The position numbers and the translations under genes are program-made. Source: Fen-1038 sp042408355 (GTDB taxonomy: Bacteria; Chloroflexota; Anaerolineae; Anaerolineales; Villigracilaceae). From it: a stretch of 9,549 bases of DNA. Numbering within the stretch: the stretch's first letter is position 1; each line of letters begins with the position of its first letter. Below the pieces are notes generated by a model that saw only the letters and a program-made list of their open reading frames with translations, was not told where the DNA came from and searched no databases. Location: positions 1 through 9,549 of the forward strand of contig JBHORD010000163.1 in the NCBI GenBank assembly GCA_042408355.1, written 5' to 3'. Positions 1 through 5,280 of this stretch are shown piece after piece.

Positions 1-87
1 TCTGGCAATAACAATATCGTCATCAACTATAAAGCCGACCAAAATTGGCAACCGCCTCAATCGCCGGTGATCCGGCTGGCGAAATAA
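1..87 (+). CDS. C-terminal tail of a TadG-like protein, cut by window edge
   Basis: Frame 1 is open from the first base to a TAA at 85-87 and gives 28 residues starting SGNNNIVINYKADQNW. These align without gaps to the last 28 residues of the complete TadG-like protein encoded next (DGDNDIVFKIIEDQNY and onward). About 8 of 28 positions are identical, several others are conservative (D/N, W/Y), and both proteins stop at the same column. I therefore call it the end of a paralogue, probably a surface or pilus-associated protein with the same C-terminal beta-rich domain. The next gene begins about 40 bases later on the same strand, consistent with a tandem pair in one operon. The N-terminal part is outside the window, so the presence of a TadE/G membrane anchor cannot be seen. 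Confidence 0.7.
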   Translation, partial: SGNNNIVINYKADQNWQPPQSPVIRLAK

Positions 88-128
88 GAGTCGGAGAACA
101 ACTGCAAGTCATATCCACACGATCAATA

Positions 129-1370
129 ATGGACAGGAACATTTCCAGGCCCGGCCAGGCGCTGATCATTCTCGTTCTGGGGATCATGGGGCTGATGGGA
201 ATTGTTGCGCTGGCGGTGGACGGCGGCAATGCCTACGCCGAACGCCGCCGCGCCCAAAACGCGGCAGATGCGGCCGCGCTGGCTGGCGCCCTCGAACGCA
301 TCAACAACAATACATCGACCTGGGTGAATGCGGTCTACGCTTCGGCCGCCCAAAACGGCTTCAATAACGATGGTCAAACCAACACGGTTCGCGTTTTCAG
401 CCCCCCCGCAGACGGAACCTACGCCGGCAATATTGAGTATATTCAGGTGGTGATCACCACTTATACAAAAACATACTTTGCTTCCATTATCGGGATTCCG
501 GAAATCACCAACAAAGTCGAAGCTACTTCACGCACCACAACGCCTCAATACCTGCCGATGTTTGGCGGCGCGGCCGTTGTCAGCCTGGCGGCTACGAGCG
601 ACTGCGACAACTTCAAAGCCTTTTGGGTCACCGGCGAAGCCACATTAGATCTGACCGGCGGCGGAATTTTCGTCAATTCAAATAATCCAACCTGCGCCTT
701 CATTGAACAAGGCGAGGGAAGCGTTCGCATTCGCGACGATCATCAAATTCAGATTGTCGGCGGCGCCTCCATTCAAAAGCCGAAATTATTGACGCCGTTC
801 CCGCCGATGACCAATGTGGCTTCGGTTTCCTATCCTCCACCGTTCTATATGCCAAAATTCGGATGCTCCAAGCAGGCCGCGGTTCAGAGCGACGGCCACA
901 CCATGAGCCCCGGCAACTGGGACGATACCTTCCCGCCCCCCGGCGTGGACACGCTGGCATCCGGCTATTACTGCCTGAACGGCGACTTTTATGTTGGCGA
1001 TGGACAACATTTATCCGGCAATCAGGTCGTGATCAAAATGGAGCATGGACGACTTCATTTTTCCGCCAACGCGCAAATCAACCTTTCAGCGCCCAAAGGC
1101 GGCGACCTGGCCGGTCTGCTGATCTATCAACCTCAGGATAACACCAATTACATGGCGCTTAACGCCAACGCTTATTCCACGATTGTGGGAAGCATACTGG
1201 CGCCGGGCGCGCAAATCCGCATTCACGGGAATTCGTCAAGCTTTGGTTACCACAGTCAGATCATCGGATTGACCATTCAGGTGGACGGCGACAACGATAT
1301 TGTTTTCAAAATCATCGAAGATCAAAACTACAAAGCCCTGAGTTTCCCGCAGGTGCAATTCAGTCACTGA
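129..1370 (+). CDS. TadE/TadG-like pilus-assembly protein
   Basis: 413 residues. The N-terminus (about 8-55) is a TadE/G-like module: a short basic and polar start with RPGQ, a membrane helix at about 11-30 (ALIILVLGIMGLMGIVALAV), then DGGNAYAERRRAQNAADAAA, the hallmark of the Flp pilus TadG N-terminal family. The rest (about 60-413) is predicted to lie outside the membrane. It is rich in beta-type stretches and Asn/Gly and resembles the C-terminal domain that often follows this anchor (LAGLLIYQPQDN, GSILAPGAQIRIHGNS). It has four Cys, at 159, 189, 246 and 282, which could form disulfides. I chose ATG 129 because the anchor then starts at a normal distance. A TTG at 45 would overlap the preceding gene. 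A GGAG at 93-96 is too far from ATG 129 but 5 bases from an in-frame CTG at 102, so the true start is uncertain. Likely role: a minor pilin or surface protein of a tight-adherence-like system; no other tad gene is visible here. Confidence 0.85.
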   Translation: MDRNISRPGQALIILVLGIMGLMGIVALAVDGGNAYAERRRAQNAADAAALAGALERINNNTSTWVNAVYASAAQNGFNNDGQTNTVRVFSPPADGTYAGNIEYIQVVITTYTKTYFASIIGIPEITNKVEATSRTTTPQYLPMFGGAAVVSLAATSDCDNFKAFWVTGEATLDLTGGGIFVNSNNPTCAFIEQGEGSVRIRDDHQIQIVGGASIQKPKLLTPFPPMTNVASVSYPPPFYMPKFGCSKQAAVQSDGHTMSPGNWDDTFPPPGVDTLASGYYCLNGDFYVGDGQHLSGNQVVIKMEHGRLHFSANAQINLSAPKGGDLAGLLIYQPQDNTNYMALNANAYSTIVGSILAPGAQIRIHGNSSSFGYHSQIIGLTIQVDGDNDIVFKIIEDQNYKALSFPQVQFSH

Positions 1371-1380
1371 TACACAAAGA

Positions 1381-1413
1381 ATGCGGCGCATGTGCATGCG
1401 CCGCATCGTTTTT
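1381..1413 (+). terminator. Rho-independent terminator after the tadG-like gene
   Basis: ATGCGGCGCATG and its exact reverse complement CATGCGCCGCAT lie at 1381-1392 and 1395-1406, followed by CG and TTTTT at 1409-1413. The hairpin begins 10 bases after the TGA of the tadG-like gene. On the opposite strand the stem is followed by the weaker T-rich TCTTTGTG, so it may also stop transcription arriving from the convergent anti-sigma gene, which ends at 1514 and has no nearer terminator. The 100 bases between the hairpin and that gene hold nothing else I recognise. Confidence 0.85.
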
Positions 1414-1513
1414 CACAACCGGGATTGCGCGCCGCCCCACCGCTTTTATTGCTCCACAAGCCACTCCTTAGAGAACCCGCGCGACGTTCACATAAGACGA
1501 GCGAGCAATTTGA

Positions 1514-2653
1514 CTAATGGTCTCCACCGGCGGGAGGCGTGCCTCCGCCCGGCGCCTCCCCTTTACCCTCGCCTTCTCCATTGCCCTGCGAGGGCGAGCC
1601 GTTCTCGTTTCCATTATTGCCGCGGCGGGCGTTCGAAGAATCGCCGCCGGAGACCGCGCTTACTTTGGAAGCGATAAACTCGCCATTACTATCATAGTAG
1701 CCTTGAAATTGCACAGCCGTGCCAACCTGGATGTTCCCGTCAACCTGAGCCCGATCCACGCGGACCGATTGCCCGTTAATCGTCCACAAGCCGTTTTCCA
1801 TCGACTCAACAACGCCGCTAAATTCATAGGAGGCTTGCGGATTCGCAGAATTCGAAAGCCGGGGAACCGGCGTGCCATGATCTTCTTGAACAGCGGGCGT
1901 AGAAATGGATTTCAAGTTACCGTGTTCATTATCCGACGGCTCGAAAGGAGGTAATGGCGCGCCCGGCTGAAGCAATTGTATTTCCTGCGCCTCGACGACG
2001 CCATCGTTACGCGTCACGCCAATGACCATGACCGGCGCGCTGTTCGTAATGGCGCCCTGGGGCAGGATTGTCGAACTGCTGATGAAAACCGGAATGCCGG
2101 AGACCTTCCACGAGCCGTCCTGCAGTTGGGTCACAATCCCGGAAAACACAATGGAGGTGGAACCGCGTCCTTTTACAAGCAATTCGTCAATTTCGTTCAG
2201 GCGCTCCTGCTCATATTGGCTTTGAAGGATCTCACGTTCTTGAGGAGAAAACGCAAACAAGAGCCGCACATCCTCCCACGTTCGTTTGACGGGATAAAGC
2301 TGATCGCCCGGAATGGCGTTTCCGGACGCGCTAACCAGACCGGTGCTTCCCAAAACCAGCGCGGCGACGACGCCAAGCGTAATCGCAAAACGCGGGAAGA
2401 ACGGAATCAAGCGCCGATGCGCTACACGTTTTGCTTCGCGCATCTCGGCGGCGCGGCGGATGAGGCGGTTGCGGTTCCGCGCCTGGAATTGGCCTGGGAC
2501 CGCCGCCCCGCCCAAAGTCCGGGCTTGAAGCGCAGTCTCCAACAGCGGACGAAGTTCGGACGCGTATTTGGGATAACGCGCCAGGGCCGCATCAATCGTC
2601 TGTCCATCCTCAAGCGCTTTTAAACATTCTTCAAGAATATCGTACTTATTCAT
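1514..2653 (-). CDS. Membrane-anchored putative anti-sigma factor with DUF5667/DUF5666-like domains
   Basis: 379 residues. Residues 1-84 are cytoplasmic and helical, with ARYPKYASELRPLLETALQAR and a basic segment at 59-81, a style seen in anti-sigma-like proteins of Chloroflexota. A single membrane helix lies at about 85-107. Outside the membrane comes a DUF5667-like segment (GDQLYPVKRTWEDVRLLFAF at 116-135, helical to about 160). Two related beta domains of DUF5666 type follow, at about 168-229 (FSGIVTQLQDGSWKVSG) and 278-335 (FSGVVESMENGLWTINGQ). The tail at 336-379 is Gly/Asn/Glu-rich. The start is ATG 2653: a strong Shine-Dalgarno (GGGGAGG, 2660-2666) sits just upstream, and the ATG overlaps the last 8 bases of the sigma gene. 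An upstream in-frame ATG at 2668 has no such site. Gene order and translational coupling suggest it binds and restrains the sigma factor of the gene before it. That role is inferred; no zinc-binding HxxxCxxC anti-sigma motif is present. Confidence 0.8.
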   Translation of the reverse strand: MNKYDILEECLKALEDGQTIDAALARYPKYASELRPLLETALQARTLGGAAVPGQFQARNRNRLIRRAAEMREAKRVAHRRLIPFFPRFAITLGVVAALVLGSTGLVSASGNAIPGDQLYPVKRTWEDVRLLFAFSPQEREILQSQYEQERLNEIDELLVKGRGSTSIVFSGIVTQLQDGSWKVSGIPVFISSSTILPQGAITNSAPVMVIGVTRNDGVVEAQEIQLLQPGAPLPPFEPSDNEHGNLKSISTPAVQEDHGTPVPRLSNSANPQASYEFSGVVESMENGLWTINGQSVRVDRAQVDGNIQVGTAVQFQGYYDSNGEFIASKVSAVSGGDSSNARRGNNGNENGSPSQGNGEGEGKGEAPGGGTPPAGGDH

Positions 2654-3194
2654 CGTCCACCTCCCCAATATTCCGTTGTAACGCCGCCAGGGCGCGGAAC
2701 TGGAGAGCCTTTACTGCGTTGACATTTTTCTTCAACACCGATGCAGTTTCTTCCAGCGAATAACCCTGCCCAAATCGCAGAGCCAAAACATGCTGTTGTT
2801 CCTCCGTCAATTCGGCATACGCCCGCCGGAATTGACGGGTCTGCTCACGCCGTTCGAATTCATCGTGCGGAAGTGATGACATATCCAACAAATTCTCCGG
2901 CAGCGGCTCGGTGGACCGCCGGTAGGAGAGCCGCAAGTGATCGGTCACGATGTGCGAGGCGGTCGAAAACAACCAGGCTTTCAAATTGGATTGCGGTCCG
3001 CTTCCTTTTTGCGAAGCCTCAAGCAGACGCACAAAAACATCGCTGGCAATATCTTCGGCGGCCTGCTCATCGTTGAGCCGATATCGTACATAGCGAAAGA
3101 CATCCGAAAAATATTTGTCGTAGATCGCACCGACGGCATGCGAGTCGAGTTTTCGCAAGCCATCCAATGCCTCATGTTCGTCAAAATTATGCAT
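2646..3194 (-). CDS. ECF-family RNA polymerase sigma factor
   Basis: 182 residues, the usual length for an extracytoplasmic-function sigma factor. Region 2 lies at about 23-90: AIYDKYFSDVFRYVRYRL, then EDIASDVFVRLLEA and LKAWLFSTASHIVTDHLR. Region 4 lies at about 122-175: AELTEEQQHVLALRFGQGYS, then a helix-turn-helix of the form LEETASVLKKNVNAVKALQFRALAAL. The linker is short and there is no region 1 or 3, as expected for ECF types. It should direct core polymerase to a small set of promoters. I start it at ATG 3194, where the family alignment naturally begins. The frame stays open to an ATG at 3332, but that would add 46 unfamiliar residues and overlap the preceding gene. No good Shine-Dalgarno precedes 3194. 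It lies 103 bases after the lipoprotein gene and overlaps the putative anti-sigma gene by 8 bases. Confidence 0.93.
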   Translation of the reverse strand: MHNFDEHEALDGLRKLDSHAVGAIYDKYFSDVFRYVRYRLNDEQAAEDIASDVFVRLLEASQKGSGPQSNLKAWLFSTASHIVTDHLRLSYRRSTEPLPENLLDMSSLPHDEFERREQTRQFRRAYAELTEEQQHVLALRFGQGYSLEETASVLKKNVNAVKALQFRALAALQRNIGEVDDE

Positions 3195-3200
3195 GGTTCT

Positions 3201-3275
3201 GACGGCGCCCCCGCTGTAAAGCGGAAAGAGAGATAGTGTGTTCACACGCAGTATATCATCCTCTCGGGCGCCGTC
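3201..3275. repeat. Perfect 10-bp inverted repeat around the sigma-gene leader
   Basis: GACGGCGCCC at 3201-3210 has its exact reverse complement GGGCGCCGTC at 3266-3275. One arm sits 6 bases before the ATG of the ECF sigma gene and the other overlaps the possible -35 box of the promoter proposed for that gene. A small hairpin (CCGCT-GTAA-AGCGG, 3211-3224) lies inside. If transcribed from the lipoprotein gene, the arms could pair and hide the region just before the start codon. As DNA they could be a two-site operator. The match is seen directly; a role is inference. Confidence 0.5.
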
Positions 3276-3277
3276 AT
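3250..3277 (-). promoter_or_regulatory. Possible internal promoter for the ECF sigma gene
   Basis: Read on the minus strand, ATGACG (3272-3277) and TATACT (3250-3255) are 16 bases apart. They match the housekeeping -35 and -10 boxes at 4/6 and 5/6 positions. A transcript would start near 3243 and carry a leader of about 50 bases before ATG 3194. This would let the sigma and anti-sigma genes be expressed independently of the lipoprotein gene. Moderate match only. Confidence 0.35.
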
Positions 3278-3297
3278 CATCGAAATCGGCTATAAAA

Positions 3298-3933
3298 TCA
3301 CTCACCGCCGCCATCGCCCGGACCGCCGCCATTGCCGCCGGGTTCAGGGGTGCCGAATCCGTGATTGCCGCTTTGATTTCCTTCGCTTCCCTGTCCCTGA
3401 CCGTTGTCCAAACCGTTACTGCTGCCGTTTGGATTAGTCACTTTCACTTCATGGACGATCAGTGTGCCGTTGGAGTTACCAAACGTCAACCGCACAGTAT
3501 CGCCAACTTGAATTGAACCATGAATCACGCTCTGGCTCGTGAAATCATACGTCACATTATTGACGGTTATCGTACCGGCTGTCAAATCAATCGCGTTGAC
3601 TACGCCAAGCACAACGTGAGCATTGTCGGACTCGGGCGTTCCATGGCTCTCCGGCGTACCCTGACTTTCAGGAGTTTCACTGCCTTGCGGAGTGCCGTGT
3701 GATTCGGGGGTCTCGGTTTCTGCGCCCGGGGTTTCGGTCAGTTCATCGAAATGAGCGCCGGGCGTTCCGGTGAGTTCCAGCTGATTTGCGGCATGGGCTA
3801 TGCCGGTAAGCGCATTCGGATTTAAATCATTGAGATTGATTCCCCGCGGGTTGATTGCGCCTCCGCACGCGCTGAGCGCAAAAGCGCCAACAACAAATAT
3901 GACCAGCAGGGAGAAAGGGGTTGACCTTTTCAC
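3298..3933 (-). CDS. Secreted lipoprotein with a DUF5666-like domain
   Basis: 211 residues. The N-terminus MKRSTPFSLLVIFVVGAFAL leads to a lipobox L-S-A-C with Cys23, so the protein should be exported and lipid-anchored. Residues 24-55 are an Asn/Leu-containing spacer. Residues 56-103 form a Thr-Pro-Glu-Ser-rich linker. Residues 106-165 form a beta domain of DUF5666 type (VLGVVNAIDLTAGTITVNN, then HGSIQVGDTV). Residues 166-211 are Gly/Asn/Ser-rich, ending in GPGDGGGE. The start is GTG 3933, preceded by the strong Shine-Dalgarno GGAGGT (3939-3944); the upstream ATG at 3990 would place 19 residues before the signal peptide. It is the first gene of a set with an ECF sigma factor and an anti-sigma-like protein. 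Its domain resembles the outer domains of the latter (compare GSIQVGDTV with GNIQVGTAV). It may act as a partner or sensor outside the membrane, or be a target of the sigma factor; its biochemical function is unknown. Confidence 0.82.
   Translation of the reverse strand: MKRSTPFSLLVIFVVGAFALSACGGAINPRGINLNDLNPNALTGIAHAANQLELTGTPGAHFDELTETPGAETETPESHGTPQGSETPESQGTPESHGTPESDNAHVVLGVVNAIDLTAGTITVNNVTYDFTSQSVIHGSIQVGDTVRLTFGNSNGTLIVHEVKVTNPNGSSNGLDNGQGQGSEGNQSGNHGFGTPEPGGNGGGPGDGGGE
3628..3732 (-). repeat. Degenerate repeat encoding a TPES-rich linker
   Basis: Codons 68-102 of the lipoprotein gene encode a string of short related units: ETPESHG, TPQGSE, TPESQG, TPESHG, TPES. The motif T-P-E-S occurs four times, three of these followed by His or Gln and Gly. 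The units are irregular in length and their codons vary. The peptide would be acidic and extended, a typical spacer between a lipid anchor and a folded domain. Confidence 0.7.
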
Positions 3934-3938
3934 GTTGT

Positions 3939-3944
3939 ACCTCC
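3939..3944 (-). promoter_or_regulatory. Ribosome binding site that fixes the GTG start of the lipoprotein
   Basis: GGAGGT on the minus strand lies 5 bases before GTG 3933. It is the best Shine-Dalgarno match near this gene and selects GTG over the ATG at 3990. With the GTG start the signal peptide has a normal length of 22 residues before the lipid-modified Cys. Confidence 0.8.
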
Positions 3945-3970
3945 AAAGATAAAATTGTCTTTCATGAATA

Positions 3971-3997
3971 AAGTCGAGGGAATTTATCAAAAGTTAC
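3971..3997 (-). promoter_or_regulatory. Possible ECF-type promoter for the lipoprotein/sigma set
   Basis: On the minus strand GTAAC (3993-3997) is followed after 16 bases by CGACTT (3971-3976). This resembles the AAC-type -35 and CGTC/CGAC-type -10 pair common to ECF sigma factors. A start near 3965 would give a leader of about 30 bases that holds the GGAGGT site. ECF factors often control their own operon, so this would make the set autoregulated. A TTGATA at 3984-3989 overlaps the spacer but has no good -10 box at the right distance. This is a suggestion from spacing and motif only. Confidence 0.3.
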
Positions 3998-4011
3998 GGT
4001 TGGAATATGGC

Positions 4012-4054
4012 TATAAGAAGTCCCCTCCGGCTTGAAAAAATCACCGGAGGGGAC
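4012..4054 (-). terminator. Hairpin terminator of the PLD-like lipoprotein gene
   Basis: GTCCCCTCCGG (4020-4030) and CCGGAGGGGAC (4044-4054) are an exact 11-base inverted repeat with a 13-base loop. On the minus strand the stem is followed by TTCTTATAG, a short, imperfect T tract. It lies 30 bases beyond the stop codon of the PLD-like gene and upstream of the next minus-strand gene, so it should separate the two transcripts. On the plus strand no T tract follows. Confidence 0.75.
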
Positions 4055-4084
4055 AGCGGCAAAAACACAGTCAGCAAACGCCGC

Positions 4085-5218
4085 TCATTGGCGCGCAATC
4101 GCGTAGACGCGCTGAAATTCCTTCAGGTATTGCGCGGCGATATCGGAGCTATAAATTACGATCAAATTTTCATCGTTGGTCGTTTCAGCGCTGGCCGAAA
4201 AATTATAAGAACCCATGACTACAATCTGACGATCAATGATCATGACTTTATGATGCATCAAACCGGGATTTCCATCCCGCTTGACGTTCAAGCCCGCCGA
4301 GCGGAACGGATCGAACTCCGTGCCCACGTTGGATTTGATCTGATCGGTTTCCATTACGCCGGCAACTTCAACTCCCGCCGCCGCTTTTTGACGAATGATT
4401 TCGCCGAGGGAATCGGCAGTGAATGAATAAGCCATAAAGTAAATGCTCGATTGGGCGCGGTTCAACAAATCCGCCAGCGCAGCCTGCACGTGATCGTCGG
4501 GCGAGAAATAAATATCGAGACGGACGCCGTCAATCGTCACGTGCGGATTCGGCGTGGCCGCCGCACCATCCTTGCCAAACTTATCATCCACGAACATCTC
4601 GTTGAATTCGGTTTCGTAATCCTCCGCCGCTTTCGTCGAGCGAATCAACATCAGGCTATTATTGTCGCTGTACGTTCCGGAATCCGTAAAATTCATCGAA
4701 CCGGTCCAAACTTCGGAACGATCAATCACGACGAACTTGTTGTGCATCAATCCCTGGCGGCGGTCGCCCAAGATCGGGATGCCTGCGTCTTTCAACAACT
4801 GCGGCGCCGGCCGATCCATGTTCTCGCTTTCCATCACAAGGCGGACTTGTACGCCGCGCCGATGAGCGCGCAACAACGCATCGCGGACGCTCTTCAGGCT
4901 GAGGCTGTAAACGGCCGCGTCCACCGAGAGCCGCGCCGAATCAATGGAAGCCGCAAGCGGGCCATCCGGGCCGCCGGTTTTTTGTCCTGCCGCGGGATTG
5001 GCCGGATCTGTAAAATACAATTCGAACCACGAACCGCTGACGCCATAACCAACCTGCATCGGGATTTCCGTCAGCGTCGAAGCCGCAGTGGACGGCGCAG
5101 CCGTCACAGAAACCTTTGTTGAAACCTTCGCAGGCGGCAGGGCCGTTGCCGTGTACGAACCATCACACGCAATGACCGCAATACAAATTGCAAGAAACAA
5201 AGCAATCCATCGTTTCAT
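4085..5218 (-). CDS. Exported phospholipase D-like lipoprotein, two HKD motifs
   Basis: 377 residues. The signal MKRWIALFLAICIAVIAC gives a lipobox V-I-A-C with Cys18, so the protein is probably lipid-anchored outside the cytoplasmic membrane. A Thr/Ala/Pro-rich spacer follows, to about 50. There are two phospholipase D domains. The first active-site motif is H159-N-K161 with D166, then G-S-M-N (173-176). The second is H322-H-K324 with D329, then G-S-Y-N (336-339). Both HxKx4D motifs are intact, so a phosphodiesterase of the bacterial PLD/Nuc family is expected. The substrate (phospholipid or nucleic acid) cannot be told from sequence. The start is ATG 5218, with AGGAGA 7 bases upstream; ATG 5224 is too close to that site and ATG 5305 lies beyond the promoter region and runs into murJ. 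The gene is divergent from murJ and followed by its own terminator, so it is probably transcribed alone. Confidence 0.92.
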   Translation of the reverse strand: MKRWIALFLAICIAVIACDGSYTATALPPAKVSTKVSVTAAPSTAASTLTEIPMQVGYGVSGSWFELYFTDPANPAAGQKTGGPDGPLAASIDSARLSVDAAVYSLSLKSVRDALLRAHRRGVQVRLVMESENMDRPAPQLLKDAGIPILGDRRQGLMHNKFVVIDRSEVWTGSMNFTDSGTYSDNNSLMLIRSTKAAEDYETEFNEMFVDDKFGKDGAAATPNPHVTIDGVRLDIYFSPDDHVQAALADLLNRAQSSIYFMAYSFTADSLGEIIRQKAAAGVEVAGVMETDQIKSNVGTEFDPFRSAGLNVKRDGNPGLMHHKVMIIDRQIVVMGSYNFSASAETTNDENLIVIYSSDIAAQYLKEFQRVYAIARQ

Positions 5219-5224
5219 TTGCAT

Positions 5225-5230
5225 TCTCCT
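5225..5230 (-). promoter_or_regulatory. Ribosome binding site that fixes the PLD-like start
   Basis: AGGAGA on the minus strand is spaced 6 bases from ATG 5218, counted from its last base, but abuts ATG 5224. The spacing favours the inner ATG, which opens directly into the lipoprotein signal peptide. Confidence 0.7.
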
Positions 5231-5236
5231 GCGGCG

Positions 5237-5242
5237 ATTATA
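5237..5242 (-). promoter_or_regulatory. -10 box for the PLD-like gene
   Basis: An exact TATAAT on the minus strand. Transcription would start near 5230, immediately at the AGGAGA ribosome site, giving a leader of only about 13 bases. The -35 region would fall at about 5260-5265 (ATATCA on the minus strand), a poor match that overlaps the -10 box of the divergent murJ promoter. Confidence 0.5.
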
Positions 5243-5268
5243 CAATGCGCCGCGGCGGATGATATAAT
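5239..5268 (+). promoter_or_regulatory. Promoter for murJ
   Basis: TATACA (5239-5244, 4/6 to TTGACA) and an exact TATAAT (5263-5268) are separated by 18 bases. The start point would be near 5275, only about 6 bases before ATG 5281, so the mRNA would be almost leaderless; no Shine-Dalgarno is present. The -35 box overlaps the -10 box of the opposing PLD promoter, so polymerase could probably occupy only one of the two at a time. Confidence 0.5.
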
Positions 5269-5280
5269 CCGCACGCCCAC

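Noticed and set aside
1532..1557. GC-rich imperfect inverted repeat near the end of the anti-sigma gene
   Set aside because: It lies inside codons of the Gly/Pro-rich tail and has no T tract; repetition follows from the coding bias.
1976..2623. Open frame of 215 codons on the plus strand inside the anti-sigma gene
   Set aside because: Antisense to a well-supported gene; composition rich in Arg, Asn and Gln, with no motif or ribosome site.
3198..3227. Hairpin before the sigma gene as a terminator of the lipoprotein gene
   Set aside because: The short CCGCT/AGCGG stem is not followed by a T tract on either strand.
3195..3332. N-terminal extension of the ECF sigma factor to ATG 3332
   Set aside because: It adds 46 residues unlike any ECF N-terminus and overlaps the lipoprotein gene; the family alignment begins at Met 3194.
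4451..5122. Long open frame (223 codons) on the plus strand inside the PLD-like gene
   Set aside because: It is antisense to a gene with clear HKD motifs, its translation has no recognisable domain and is Arg/Ile-rich, as expected for a shadow frame.
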